This document shows, one piece after another, positions 16,373 to 24,759 of a stretch of DNA of 46,502 nt (position 1 is the first letter of the stretch; each line of letters opens with the position of its first letter). The notes under the pieces were generated by a model, which saw only the letters and a program-made list of their open reading frames with translations, was not told where the DNA came from and made no database searches. The position numbers were made by a program, and so were the translations under genes. The DNA is taken from assembly GCF_009769385.1 (NCBI RefSeq), contig NZ_VKAB01000056.1:1-46502 (forward strand), in the 5' to 3' direction. Origin of the DNA: Saccharothrix deserti. Its GTDB lineage: Bacteria; Actinomycetota; Actinomycetes; Mycobacteriales; Pseudonocardiaceae.

Positions 16373-17347
16373 TCAGGAGGACGCTTCGTAGCGGGTGGCG
16401 ATCGCGGCGGCGCGGTTGCGCAGGGAGGTGCGCAACCACTGCGGGGCCAGGGCTTCCGCGTTCGTGGCGAGCTGCCACAACGCCCATTCGGCGTGTCTCG
16501 AATCTTGGAAGGTCACCTCCAGCCGCAGCCAGTCGTCTGCGTCGGCTTCTTCGGCGAGGACGGCCAGCGCGGTGCCCACCAGGTCCTCCCGCCGCGCCGG
16601 GTTCACCCGTACCAGCACGGTGACCTGGTCGCCGCCGGTCCGAAACCGCGTGCTGCGTTCCTGCCAGGCCCGGTCCAGATCGACCCGGTCCGGTCGCTGT
16701 GCGGGTTCGGCGAGTTCCTCGGCGGCCAAGATCCGGGACAGCCGGTAGGTGCGGTCCGCGCCGGATCTCGTGGCCAGCAAGTAGCCCTGGTCGCGCACGG
16801 TGACCAGGCCGATCGGGTCCACCGTGCGCCACTTCGGGGTCTGGTCCGCCGCCGCGTAGTGGATGCGCAGCTTGTGTCCGGCGAACACCGCGCGCCGGAC
16901 CTCGGCCGCTATGGGGTCAGATACCTCCTCAGCGACCTGCCGACGCGACAGGAGGTCGGTCTCGGGGTCGATGAGCAATCGCTCGGCCACGCCGGCCGCG
17001 GTGTCCCGATGGCTTTCGGGTAGCGCGTCGACCACCTTGAGCATGGCCGAAGCGAGCGCCGAGCCGAGGCCGAATGCCTGCGCGCCGCGCCGTGATCCGG
17101 CGACCAGCAGGGCAAGGGCCTCGTCGTGGTTCAGTCCGGTGAGCTCGGTCCGGAAACCGGGCAGCAACGCGAACCCGCCGTGCCGGCCGCGTTCGGCGTA
17201 GACCGGGACGCCGGCTGCGGACAGCGCCTCGATGTCGCGCAGCACGGTGCGGGTGGATACCTCCAGTTCGCGGGCCAGCGCGGTCGCGGACAGCCGACCG
17301 CGCTGGCGCAGCAGCAGAACCAGCGATACCAACCGGTCGGCGCGCAT
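16373..17347 (-). CDS. YafY-type HTH/WYL-domain transcriptional regulator
   Basis: 324 residues. N-terminal winged HTH (~1-60; LSATALARELEVSTRTVLRDIEAL), a middle region with DPIAAEVRRAVFAGHKLRIHYAAADQT, a WYL core (WRTVDPIGLVTVRDQGYLLATR) and the C-terminal WCX extension. WYL proteins are ligand-sensing regulators of metabolism or of defence loci. It is divergent from a RidA gene, and the gap holds an imperfect dyad at 17367-17385, so repression or activation of ridA and itself is likely. Confidence 0.9.
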   Translation of the reverse strand: MRADRLVSLVLLLRQRGRLSATALARELEVSTRTVLRDIEALSAAGVPVYAERGRHGGFALLPGFRTELTGLNHDEALALLVAGSRRGAQAFGLGSALASAMLKVVDALPESHRDTAAGVAERLLIDPETDLLSRRQVAEEVSDPIAAEVRRAVFAGHKLRIHYAAADQTPKWRTVDPIGLVTVRDQGYLLATRSGADRTYRLSRILAAEELAEPAQRPDRVDLDRAWQERSTRFRTGGDQVTVLVRVNPARREDLVGTALAVLAEEADADDWLRLEVTFQDSRHAEWALWQLATNAEALAPQWLRTSLRNRAAAIATRYEASS

Positions 17348-17366
17348 ACGAAAACTTTACCGGAAT

Positions 17367-17385
17367 ACATGACACAGGATGTCGT
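17367..17385. promoter_or_regulatory. Operator candidate in the WYL/RidA divergent gap
   Basis: CATGACA-N5-TGTCGTG, an inverted repeat with 6/7 matching positions. It lies ~20 bp before the WYL-regulator start, where a DeoR/YafY-like protein would bind. Confidence 0.45.
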
Positions 17386-17483
17386 GATTCGTTGGGAGGC
17401 TTATCGGCATGGCAAACAAGAAGGTGGCTACCGAGCCGATGGACGTACGCACTGTCGATGAGTCGAATGGAGCTGATGTGGCA

Positions 17484-17879
17484 ATGGAGCGAACGGCCGT
17501 CAACCCGTGGACGTGGTCGGTGGAGATGGGGTACAACCAGGGTGAAATCGTCTCCGGGCACACCCGGACCCTGTACTGCTCCGGGCAGACCGCGATGAAC
17601 GGCGACGGCAAGCCCCAGCATGCCGGTGACATGGCGGCGCAGTTGGCGCTGAGCCTCGACAACATGGAGGCCGTCCTCGGCGAGGCCGGCATGTCCCTCG
17701 CGAACCTCGTCCGGCTCAACGTCTACACCACCGACGTTGATCGGCTCTTCGAGCACTACGGCGTGCTGGCGTCGCGGTTGGGCGCCGCCGGGGTGGCACC
17801 GACCACCACGATGCTCGGGGTGACACGGCTGGCGATCCCCGTCCTGATGGTCGAGCTCGAGGGGACCGCCGTCGCGTGA
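17484..17879 (+). CDS. RidA family protein (YjgF/YER057c/UK114)
   Basis: About 131 residues. RidA-type proteins hydrolyse reactive enamine/imine intermediates from PLP enzymes; this subgroup may differ. Family blocks are GHTRTLYCSGQTAMNGDG, HAGDMAAQLALSLDNMEAVLGEAGMSLANLVRLNVYTTD, and the C-terminal PTTTMLGVTRLAIPVLMVELEGTAV. I chose the ATG at 17484 (GGAG 11 nt upstream) because the family normally starts near MERTAVNPWTW. An in-frame ATG at 17409 with GGGAGG before it would add 25 residues and remains possible. Divergent from its probable WYL regulator. Confidence 0.85.
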   Translation: MERTAVNPWTWSVEMGYNQGEIVSGHTRTLYCSGQTAMNGDGKPQHAGDMAAQLALSLDNMEAVLGEAGMSLANLVRLNVYTTDVDRLFEHYGVLASRLGAAGVAPTTTMLGVTRLAIPVLMVELEGTAVA

Positions 17880-17950
17880 CGCGACCTCGCCGCCTCCGGC
17901 AGGGCATTCGGTCGAACCGGCACGAGTAGCAGGCAGGTGGGTGATTTCCC

Positions 17951-18436
17951 GTGCTCAGAATGGTGACAATCGGCGTCTACGGCTTCGACGGCGAGTCCTT
18001 CCTGCAACGACTGCAGCACGCGGACGTCCGCCTGCTACTCGACGTACGCCAGCGCCGCGGTGTCCGCGGACCCGAGTACGCCTGGGCGAACTCACGCCGG
18101 TTGCAGACGGCCCTCGCCCATGCCCGGATCGCCTACGAGCACCACCCCGAGCTCGCCCCAACCACCGAGTTGCGCCGGCTCCAGTACGCCGAGGACGACC
18201 GCCGAGGGGTCGGCAAGCGCTCGCGCCGCGAGCTCGCCGCCGAGTACACCCGCCGCTACACCACCGAGATCCTCGACCGCGCCGACCTCACGCCGATCGT
18301 GTCGGCGCTGCCGAGCAGCGGGACCGCCGCGCTGCTCTGTGTCGAGCGCGATCCCGAGGCCTGCCACCGCTCGTTGATCGCCCAGCGGCTGGCCGAGCAG
18401 CACCGCGTCACGATCGAGCACCTGCGCCCGTTGTGA
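17951..18436 (+). CDS. DUF488 family protein
   Basis: 161 residues from a GTG start (AGGTGG about 10 nt upstream; ATG at 17960 also possible). Family marks are the N-terminal VTIGVYGFDGESFLQRL, VRLLLDVRQRRGVRG with conserved Asp-Arg, and the late LLCVERDPEACHRSLIAQRL motif (CVE, xCHR). The biochemical function of DUF488 is unsettled; the Cys/Arg/His pattern suggests a catalytic or nucleotide-linked role. It lies just before the rarA gene. Confidence 0.88.
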   Translation: MLRMVTIGVYGFDGESFLQRLQHADVRLLLDVRQRRGVRGPEYAWANSRRLQTALAHARIAYEHHPELAPTTELRRLQYAEDDRRGVGKRSRRELAAEYTRRYTTEILDRADLTPIVSALPSSGTAALLCVERDPEACHRSLIAQRLAEQHRVTIEHLRPL

Positions 18437-18623
18437 TGCGGGAATTTCTTCAGACTGCCGGGACGGCACCCACGCCATGCCCGGCCACGACAACGCCACA
18501 CTGGCGCGGAGCCGATCCGTTGATAGAAGCGCTTGTCGATGCAAAGGCGACGATAATGGACGAGTTGGACGCCGGGTTGCACGGGATCGGGCAACGCCTC
18601 CCGGTCGGCGAGAGGGTGGCGCG

Positions 18624-19973
18624 GTGACGGCCGAGGCGAAGGGGCTGTTCGAGTTGCCGGCGTCCGACACTCCGCCCGCGGAGCAGGTGCGGGCCACCGC
18701 GCCGTTGGCGGTGCGGATGCGGCCAGGCACGCTCGACGAGGTCGTCGGCCAGGCGCACCTGCTGCGTCCCGGTGCGCCGCTGCGGCGGCTGGTGGAGGGC
18801 GGGGCGGCGGCGTCGGTGTTGCTCTACGGCCCGCCCGGCACCGGGAAGACCACGATCGCGCGCCTGCTCGCCGCCGTCGATACCCGGCACTTCGTCGCCC
18901 TCTCGGCGCTGTCCAGCGGCGTCAAGGAACTACGCGAGGTGATCAACGACGCGCGCCGTCGCCGCGACCATCACGACCGGCAAACCGTGCTGTTCATCGA
19001 CGAGGTGCACCGCTTCTCCAAGACCCAGCAGGACGCGCTGCTCGGGGCCGTCGAGGACCGGCTCGTGCTGCTCGTGGCGGCCACCACGGAGAACCCGTCG
19101 TTCTCGGTGGTGTCGCCGCTGCTGTCGCGGTTGCTGGTGTTGCAGCTCCAGTCCCTGACCGAGGACGAGGTCCGCGAACTGCTGCGCCGGGCGGTGACGG
19201 ATCGGCGCGGCCTCGACAGTTCGGTCTCGCTGTCGGCCGAGGCCGAGGACGCCCTGGTGCGCCTCGCCGCCGGCGATGCCCGCAGCGCGCTGACCGCGCT
19301 GGAGGCGAGCGCTGACGGGGTGGCTGACACGGGCGGCTCGGTGATCGACGTGCCGGCCGTGGAGCGGGCCGTCACCGAGGCCACCGTGCGCTACGACCGG
19401 CAGGGCGACCAGCACTACGACGTCATCAGCGCGTTCATCAAGTCGATCCGCGGCTCAGACCCCGACGCCGCGCTGCATTACCTGGCCCGCATGCTCGTGG
19501 CCGGGGAGGACCCGCGGTTCATCGCGCGGCGGCTGGTGGTGCACGCCAGCGAGGACGTCGGGCTGGCCGATCCGACCGCGCTGCAGGCCGCCGTCGCCGC
19601 GGCCCAGACCGTCCAGCTGATCGGGATGCCCGAGGCCCGCCTCGCCCTGGCGCAGGCCACCGTGCACCTGGCCACGGCGCCGAAGTCGAACACGGTGATC
19701 GTCGGGATCGACGAGGCCATGGCCGACGTCCGCGCGGGCGCCGTCGGTGCGGTGCCCGCCCACCTGCGATACGGCCGCTACGCAGGCGCCGAGAAGCTGG
19801 GCAACGCGGTCGGCTACCGCTACCCCCACGCCACCCCCGACGGAGTCCTGGAGCAGCAGTACCCGCCGGACGCGCTGGTGGGGAAGGACTACTACCGCCC
19901 CACGCAGCACGGCGGGGAACGCACCCTGCACGAGCGCCTCGCGAAGCTCCGCCGCGCCGTCCGCGGCGGGTAG
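18624..19973 (+). CDS. rarA: Replication-associated recombination protein RarA (MgsA-type AAA+ ATPase)
   Basis: 449 residues from the GTG at 18624 (GAGAGGG 7-13 nt upstream). Clamp-loader-like AAA+ ATPase acting at stalled or damaged replication forks. Visible are RMRPGTLDEVVGQAHLL (N-terminal box), Walker A GPPGTGKTT, Walker B VLFIDEVHRF, the sensor-1-like AATTENPSF, and arginine-finger region SPLLSRLLV. The C-terminal MgsA domain reads DQHYDVISAFIKSIRGSDPDAALHYLARML and QYPPDALVGKDYYRP. Full length for the family. The gene is intact although flanked by scars of mobile DNA. Confidence 0.95.
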   Translation: MTAEAKGLFELPASDTPPAEQVRATAPLAVRMRPGTLDEVVGQAHLLRPGAPLRRLVEGGAAASVLLYGPPGTGKTTIARLLAAVDTRHFVALSALSSGVKELREVINDARRRRDHHDRQTVLFIDEVHRFSKTQQDALLGAVEDRLVLLVAATTENPSFSVVSPLLSRLLVLQLQSLTEDEVRELLRRAVTDRRGLDSSVSLSAEAEDALVRLAAGDARSALTALEASADGVADTGGSVIDVPAVERAVTEATVRYDRQGDQHYDVISAFIKSIRGSDPDAALHYLARMLVAGEDPRFIARRLVVHASEDVGLADPTALQAAVAAAQTVQLIGMPEARLALAQATVHLATAPKSNTVIVGIDEAMADVRAGAVGAVPAHLRYGRYAGAEKLGNAVGYRYPHATPDGVLEQQYPPDALVGKDYYRPTQHGGERTLHERLAKLRRAVRGG

Positions 19974-19989
19974 GGCTACCGACGCGATC

Positions 19990-20260
19990 TCGCCGGCCGG
20001 GGTGCGTCGATGCCCGCACCGCGCGGCGATCAACCCCGGGCAGCAGCGCACCGGCCGCCAGAAGCGCTGGCGGAAGTTCGACCGGCGCAGCGGGAAGCCC
20101 CCGGGGGCTCGTGAAGACCAGCGAACGGCGGTGGCTGTCGAGCAGCATCTCGTAGAACACCGCGATGCCGGGTGGCAACGGACCCAGCGCGCGCCCGCCG
20201 GTGTCTCGTCCGGCCTGCTCGCCCTTTCGCCTCCTCGATGGCGCGGTTGATCTCGTATCT
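19990..20260 (-). pseudogene. Integrase (tyrosine recombinase) fragment, frameshifted
   Basis: The minus strand reads LGPLPPGIAVFYEMLLDSHRR, then SLVFTSPRG, and after a +1 shift within a run of Gs and Cs, PLRRSNFRQRFWRPV. This matches the region of actinobacterial integrases just before the catalytic HxxR box. The catalytic His/Arg/Tyr part and the N-terminal half are missing. Edges are approximate. Confidence 0.55.
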
Positions 20261-20292
20261 CGTCGTACTCGTGCCGCTCCTGCCCGACCAGC

Positions 20293-21372
20293 TCACCCCA
20301 GCGCCCGCAATGCGGGGAAGAGTCGGAGTGCGTTGTCCCGGTTGATGCCGCGGCGCAGCCACGCGTCCAGCGCGGGATCGGCGTCGAACGCCGCAGTCGC
20401 GCGGGCCAGTTGCGCGGTCGACATGACGGGCCAGTCGCTGCCGAAGTGCAGGTGCGTCGGACTCACGGAGGACAGGAGCGTCGGCGTCGAGTGCCAGGAC
20501 ATCGGCGCTGCCGTGTCGTAGTGGAACCGGCGCAGGTAGTCGTCCAGCCCGCCTGGCGGGAGGGGCGGGTCGAAGTGGTCGGCGTTGAGGGTCACCCGAT
20601 CGGCGACATAGGGCAGGAACCCGCCGCCGTGCGGCAGGACGACGGTGACGTTCGGGAAGCGGTCGAGCGTGCCGTGGACGACCAGGTTCAGCGCGGCCCG
20701 CGTGGTGTCGAGCGCGTAGTCGCACACGTAGCCCGGTATCCCCGGCACGACGGCCTGGTCGGGCGCGCTGCCCGGGAGGTCCGTCGGGTGCAGCACGAGG
20801 ACGCTGCGCAACGCGTCGAGCTCGGCCAGCAGGGGGTCGAAGACCTGGTCGCCGACGTAGGTGCCGCTGCGGCCGTGTGTGAACGCCTGGCACCCCACCG
20901 CGCCCATCTCCGCGCCGGTCCGCACCGACCACACATCGAGGTCCACGTCGTCCAGGCGCACGCGCGACAGGAACGCAAACCGCCCGGGATGGGCGTCGAC
21001 CAGGTCGCGCACCTCGTGGTACGCGATCGTGAGACCTTCCTTGTGCTGATGCCCGTCGCGGTAGCGGACGGCGGGCATCGCCACCGACACGACCGCCGTC
21101 CCCACACCGGCTCCGTCCATTGCGGACAGCGCCGCCCGGGCGTCCCACTCGGCCCACCACGGCAGGGCCGCGCGGTCGAGGATGCCCTGCGACTCGGCCC
21201 ACCGCAGCCACCCCGGCGGCGTGCAGTGGTGGTGGACGTCGATGCGCCGGTCCCGGTGCTCTCCTTCCGACGACACCGCCGGCACCGCCGACGCCGCCGA
21301 ACCACCGTGGGCGAGCAAGCCGACACCGCCCACTCCCCCGACCAGAACCGACCGCCGCGAGACCCCGCCCAC
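20293..21372 (-). CDS. Tat-exported amidohydrolase (ACMSD-like metal-dependent hydrolase)
   Basis: 359 residues from the GTG at 21372, which has AGGAGG 6 nt upstream; the longer frame lacks a ribosome site. The N terminus VGGVSRRSVLVGGVGG is a twin-arginine signal. The mature protein is an amidohydrolase_2 TIM barrel: RIDVHHHCTPP (HxH metal site), a central LVLHPTDLPG His, VVLPHGGGFLPY, and HFGSDWPV (catalytic Asp). Members decarboxylate or hydrolyse ring-cleavage products such as 2-amino-3-carboxymuconate semialdehyde. An exported version is unusual for this family, and its substrate is unknown. Confidence 0.88.
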   Translation of the reverse strand: MGGVSRRSVLVGGVGGVGLLAHGGSAASAVPAVSSEGEHRDRRIDVHHHCTPPGWLRWAESQGILDRAALPWWAEWDARAALSAMDGAGVGTAVVSVAMPAVRYRDGHQHKEGLTIAYHEVRDLVDAHPGRFAFLSRVRLDDVDLDVWSVRTGAEMGAVGCQAFTHGRSGTYVGDQVFDPLLAELDALRSVLVLHPTDLPGSAPDQAVVPGIPGYVCDYALDTTRAALNLVVHGTLDRFPNVTVVLPHGGGFLPYVADRVTLNADHFDPPLPPGGLDDYLRRFHYDTAAPMSWHSTPTLLSSVSPTHLHFGSDWPVMSTAQLARATAAFDADPALDAWLRRGINRDNALRLFPALRALG

Positions 21373-21708
21373 GACCGCCTCCTCGGTTGGCGCCACACCG
21401 CATCCGACTCCCAGGGTCGAATCCGCGCCGGCACGCCGCAAGGCCACCACCACGACCGCACCCCTTCGTGTCCGGCACGCCCCCCGATCGGTTCACCCGG
21501 AGCGCGCGGACACCCGCCGGGCCACGGCCTCCGCCTGGCGCGCGTGTTCCCCCGTTCGCGGTTCCCGAGTCGGTGCTGCCGATGCACGCGGTCCACCAGC
21601 TTGCACGTTCCACACCGACTGTGACCCACATCACACCTACTTCGGGTCACGGATGGGCGGGCCGCTTGCATCTGGTGGTCGTCAGCAGCCAGTGGAGGAA
21701 GGCGAACG

Positions 21709-22555
21709 ATGAGCGCACAGCACGAAGCAGGCACAACGACCGCACACCGTGTCGTGATCCTGGGTGCGGGTTACGCAGGTATGTCCGCGGCGATCCAGCT
21801 CGCGGCCCGGGTCGGGCGGCGCGAGGACGTGCGGGTGACCCTGGTGAACGCGCAGGAGCGGTTCACCGAGCGGCTGCGGCTGCCCATGACGGCGACCGGG
21901 CAGCAGGTCGCCGAGCTGGACATCCCGGAGCTGCTGGAGGGCACGGGTGCGCGGTTCTTGCGCGGATGGGTGACGGCGGTGGACGCGGACGCGAAGACCG
22001 TGCGGATCGACGACGACCGGACCCTGCACTACGACACGCTGGTGTACGGGTTGGGCAGTGTGACCGACACCGCGGCCGTGCCAGGTGTCGAGGAGCACGC
22101 GCACACCTTGAACAGCGCCCACGACGCCGAGGTGCTGGCCGACCGGCTGGCAGGGCTGGGCAGCGGCACGGTTGTGGTCGCCGGCAGCGGGCTGACCGGC
22201 GTCGAGTCGGCCGCGGAGATCGCCGAGCGGCACCCGGAACTGAACGTCGTGCTGCTGGGCCGGGGTGAACCCGGTGCGGCCATGAACCCGAAGGCCAGGG
22301 CATATCTGCGGTCCGCGCTCCAGCGCCTGGGCGTGGACGTGCGCACCGGGGTCGAGGTGGTGAAGGTGCTGCCCGACGCGATCGACCTGGCGGACGGGGA
22401 GACCGTCGCCGCCGACGTGGTCCTGTGGACGAGCGGCACGCGGGTGTCGCCGCTGGCGGCCGCCGCCGGGCTGACCGTCGACGAGCGCGGCCGCATCGTC
22501 ACCGACGACGCGCTGCGGTCGGTGTCGCACCCGGAGGTGCACGCCGCGGTGTCGA
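21709..22555 (+). pseudogene. Truncated NDH-2-type NAD(P)/FAD-dependent oxidoreductase
   Basis: About 282 residues of a normally ~400-residue pyridine nucleotide-disulfide oxidoreductase. The FAD-binding HRVVILGAGYAGMSAAIQL, the NAD-binding VVVAGSGLTGVESAAEIAER and WTSGTRVSPLA are present. The protein breaks off after the SVSHPEVHAA region, where GD (the FAD-contacting motif) and the C-terminal membrane-binding part should follow. The frame instead runs out of phase through a SigJ-like sigma gene. ATG with GAGGAAGG upstream. Likely inactive. Confidence 0.8.
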
Positions 22556-23407
22556 TCGTCCGCGTGCTTCGGCACCGCGGCCGACGCCGAGGACGCGGTC
22601 CAGGACGCCTGGATCAAGTGGTCGGCCGCCGACCGCTCTCAGGTGGCCGACCCCAAGGCGTACCTGACGCGGATCGTGTCCAACGTCGCGCTCGAACGAC
22701 TGCGCTCCACCCGGCACAAGCGGGAGACCTACGTGGGGCCGTGGCTCCCGGAGCCCATCCTCACCGGCGGGGACGCCTCCGAGGCCGCCGTGGACGCGGA
22801 GTCGGTGTCGATGGCGATGCTGGTGGTGCTGGAGACGCTGAGCCCGCTCGAGCGCGCGGTGTTCGTGTTGAAGGAGGTCTTCGACTTCAGCCACGCCGAG
22901 ATCGCGGAGGCGGTGGAGCGTTCCGAAGTCGCGGTGCGGCAGGCCGCGCACCGTGCTCGCGAGCACGTGCGGGCCCGGCGGCCGCGCTTCACCGCGGACC
23001 GCTCACGGCAGCGCGAGGTCACCGAGCGGTTCTTCACCGCGGCGACCGGCGGTGACGTCAACGCCCTGATGGAGTTGCTGTCCCCGGACGTCACCCTGTG
23101 GACCGACGGCGGCGGCAAGGTCCGCCAGGCCATGCGTCCGGTCGTGGGCGCGTCCACGGTGGCCGCCTGGTTCGCGGCCATCGGCACCGTCACCTACCAG
23201 GGCGTCGAGCCCGCCGACATGAACGCCGAACTCGTCGAGATCAACGGCGGACCGGGCGTGGTGTTCAGCGGACCGGACCGCGTGATCGCCACCGTCACCT
23301 TCGACTTCGACGCCGACGGCCGCATCGCCGCCATCCACAACGTGGCCAACCCGGACAAGCTCCAGGCCATCACCGACGGTGTCGCGCACGACATCGGGAC
23401 GCGGTGA
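22556..23407 (+). pseudogene. SigJ-like ECF41-type sigma factor lacking its N terminus
   Basis: Sigma-70 region 2 begins abruptly (GTAADAEDAVQDAWIKW), followed by region 4 (LSPLERAVFVLKEVFDFSHAEIAEAVERSEVAVRQAAHRA) and the C-terminal SnoaL-like domain (about 23010-23400) typical of SigJ/ECF41. The first ~20-25 residues are gone, and one extra T around 22569 puts the remainder out of frame with the NDH-2 fragment. The first internal start (GTG 22643) would remove most of region 2, so it is probably non-functional. In many actinomycetes a sigJ gene follows an oxidoreductase of this kind. Confidence 0.78.
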
Positions 23408-23569
23408 GCCCTGAGCCAAAGCCGCGTACAAGCTCGCCGTGGTCGCTGTGGTCGCCGAGTACGAGAATTCCCCGAACGGGGAGAAAGGCGCGATCCCGCG
23501 TCGGGAGGGCCCGCACTCCCCCACGTCATCGAGTGGGCACGGGCCCCGGCCGACTGCCGAACGATTCGG

Positions 23570-24727
23570 TCAGTGCCGCGCGGGGGAACCGAGCCGCCGG
23601 AGCAGAGCTGCGACCAGTGCGATCCGCTCGGGCATGTGGTCGACGAGGATGTGCTCGTGGCGCGCGTGGCCGCCCGCGCCGCTGCTGCCGAGCCCGTCGA
23701 GCACCGGCACGCCGAGCGCGGCGACGAAGTTCGCATCGCTACCGCCACCGACGCTGATCGGTTCGAGCGGCCCGCGCAGCTCGGTGGCGATCTCGTCGGC
23801 CAGGTCGAACAGGTCCTTGCTCGCCGGGGTGAGGCGCATGGGCGGGCGGCTCCACCCGCCGCCGACGGTCACGGTGACGCGGGGGTCGGCGGGTTGGAGG
23901 CCGGCGAGGACCCGGTCGACGCGGTCGGCCTCGGCCTGATGGGTGATCCGCACGTCGACGAGGCACCGCGCCCGGCCCGCGATGACGTTGCGGGCGGTGC
24001 CGCCGTCGATGGTGCCGACGTTGATCGTGGTCCCGGCATCGGGGTCCGCCGCCGCGATGAGCCGCCCGACGATCTCGGAGAGGGCGTGCACGGCGCTGGC
24101 GCCGGCGGAGGGTTCGTTGCCCGCGTGGGATTCGATGCCGGTGGTGGAGATCGTGAAGGTGCCGACGCCCTTGCGTTCGGTTTTGACGTCCCAGCCGACT
24201 CCGGGTTCGAGCACGAACGCGGCTGCGCTTTCGCGTGCGGCGTTTTCGATGTGGGGCCGCGAAACCGGGCTGCCGAGCTCTTCGTCGCCGTTGAACAGGA
24301 ACTTCACCGTCGGGTGGGGCAGATCCAGATCCCGCAGTGCCCGCAACGCCCAGACGCCGGTGACCAGGCCCGCCTTCATGTCGTAGACACCCGGCCCGGT
24401 CGCCGTGCCGTCATGCACGGTGAACGGCCAGTCGTCCAGTGTGCCCTCCGGCCACACGGTGTCGTAGTGGCCGATCAGGAGCACCGGTTCTCCCGGGGTG
24501 CCGGGATAGGTCGCCTCCAGCACGTCGCCGTACCCGTCCTGCTCGCGCCGCGTCCACTCGGCGGGTGGGCCGAGCCGGTCGTGCAGCCAGCCCTCGATCC
24601 AGTCCGCGGCGGTGTCGAGCAACGCCTTGCCGGTGCTGGGCGACTCGTGGCCGACCAGTTCCGAGATATCGGCGAGCTGCTCACCGAGTGAGTCCCGGCA
24701 CCAGGCGGACAAGGATTTCGCGGACAT
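23570..24727 (-). CDS. M20 family metallopeptidase (carboxypeptidase G2 / glutamate carboxypeptidase type)
   Basis: 385 residues, cytosolic. Zinc-site motifs are LLIGHYDTVWPEG (His, Asp), GVYDMKAG (bridging Asp), FNGDEELGS (catalytic Glu-Glu) and GGHARHEHILVDH (C-terminal His). The dimerisation domain reads ISTTGIESHAGNEPSAGASA. It should hydrolyse a C-terminal Glu or a similar amide. I chose the ATG at 24727; a TTG at 24763 overlapping the AbgT stop (TTGA) is an alternative. An AbgT-type transporter with an M20 hydrolase fits uptake and cleavage of aminobenzoyl-glutamate-like compounds, but the transporter here is broken. Confidence 0.92.
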   Translation of the reverse strand: MSAKSLSAWCRDSLGEQLADISELVGHESPSTGKALLDTAADWIEGWLHDRLGPPAEWTRREQDGYGDVLEATYPGTPGEPVLLIGHYDTVWPEGTLDDWPFTVHDGTATGPGVYDMKAGLVTGVWALRALRDLDLPHPTVKFLFNGDEELGSPVSRPHIENAARESAAAFVLEPGVGWDVKTERKGVGTFTISTTGIESHAGNEPSAGASAVHALSEIVGRLIAAADPDAGTTINVGTIDGGTARNVIAGRARCLVDVRITHQAEADRVDRVLAGLQPADPRVTVTVGGGWSRPPMRLTPASKDLFDLADEIATELRGPLEPISVGGGSDANFVAALGVPVLDGLGSSGAGGHARHEHILVDHMPERIALVAALLRRLGSPARH

Positions 24728-24759
24728 CGCGATACGCCAATCTGTTCGGGAGTGGGGGT

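Noticed and set aside
17871..17885. Small hairpin GTCGCG-TGA-CGCGAC containing the ridA stop codon
   Set aside because: A six-bp GC stem is expected by chance at this GC content and has no T-tract; not called a terminator.
18437..18623. Short frame upstream of rarA (LIEALVDAKATIMDELDAGLH)
   Set aside because: About 36 codons, no start with a ribosome site and no family recognised; probably the tail of decayed DNA. RarA itself begins cleanly at 18624.
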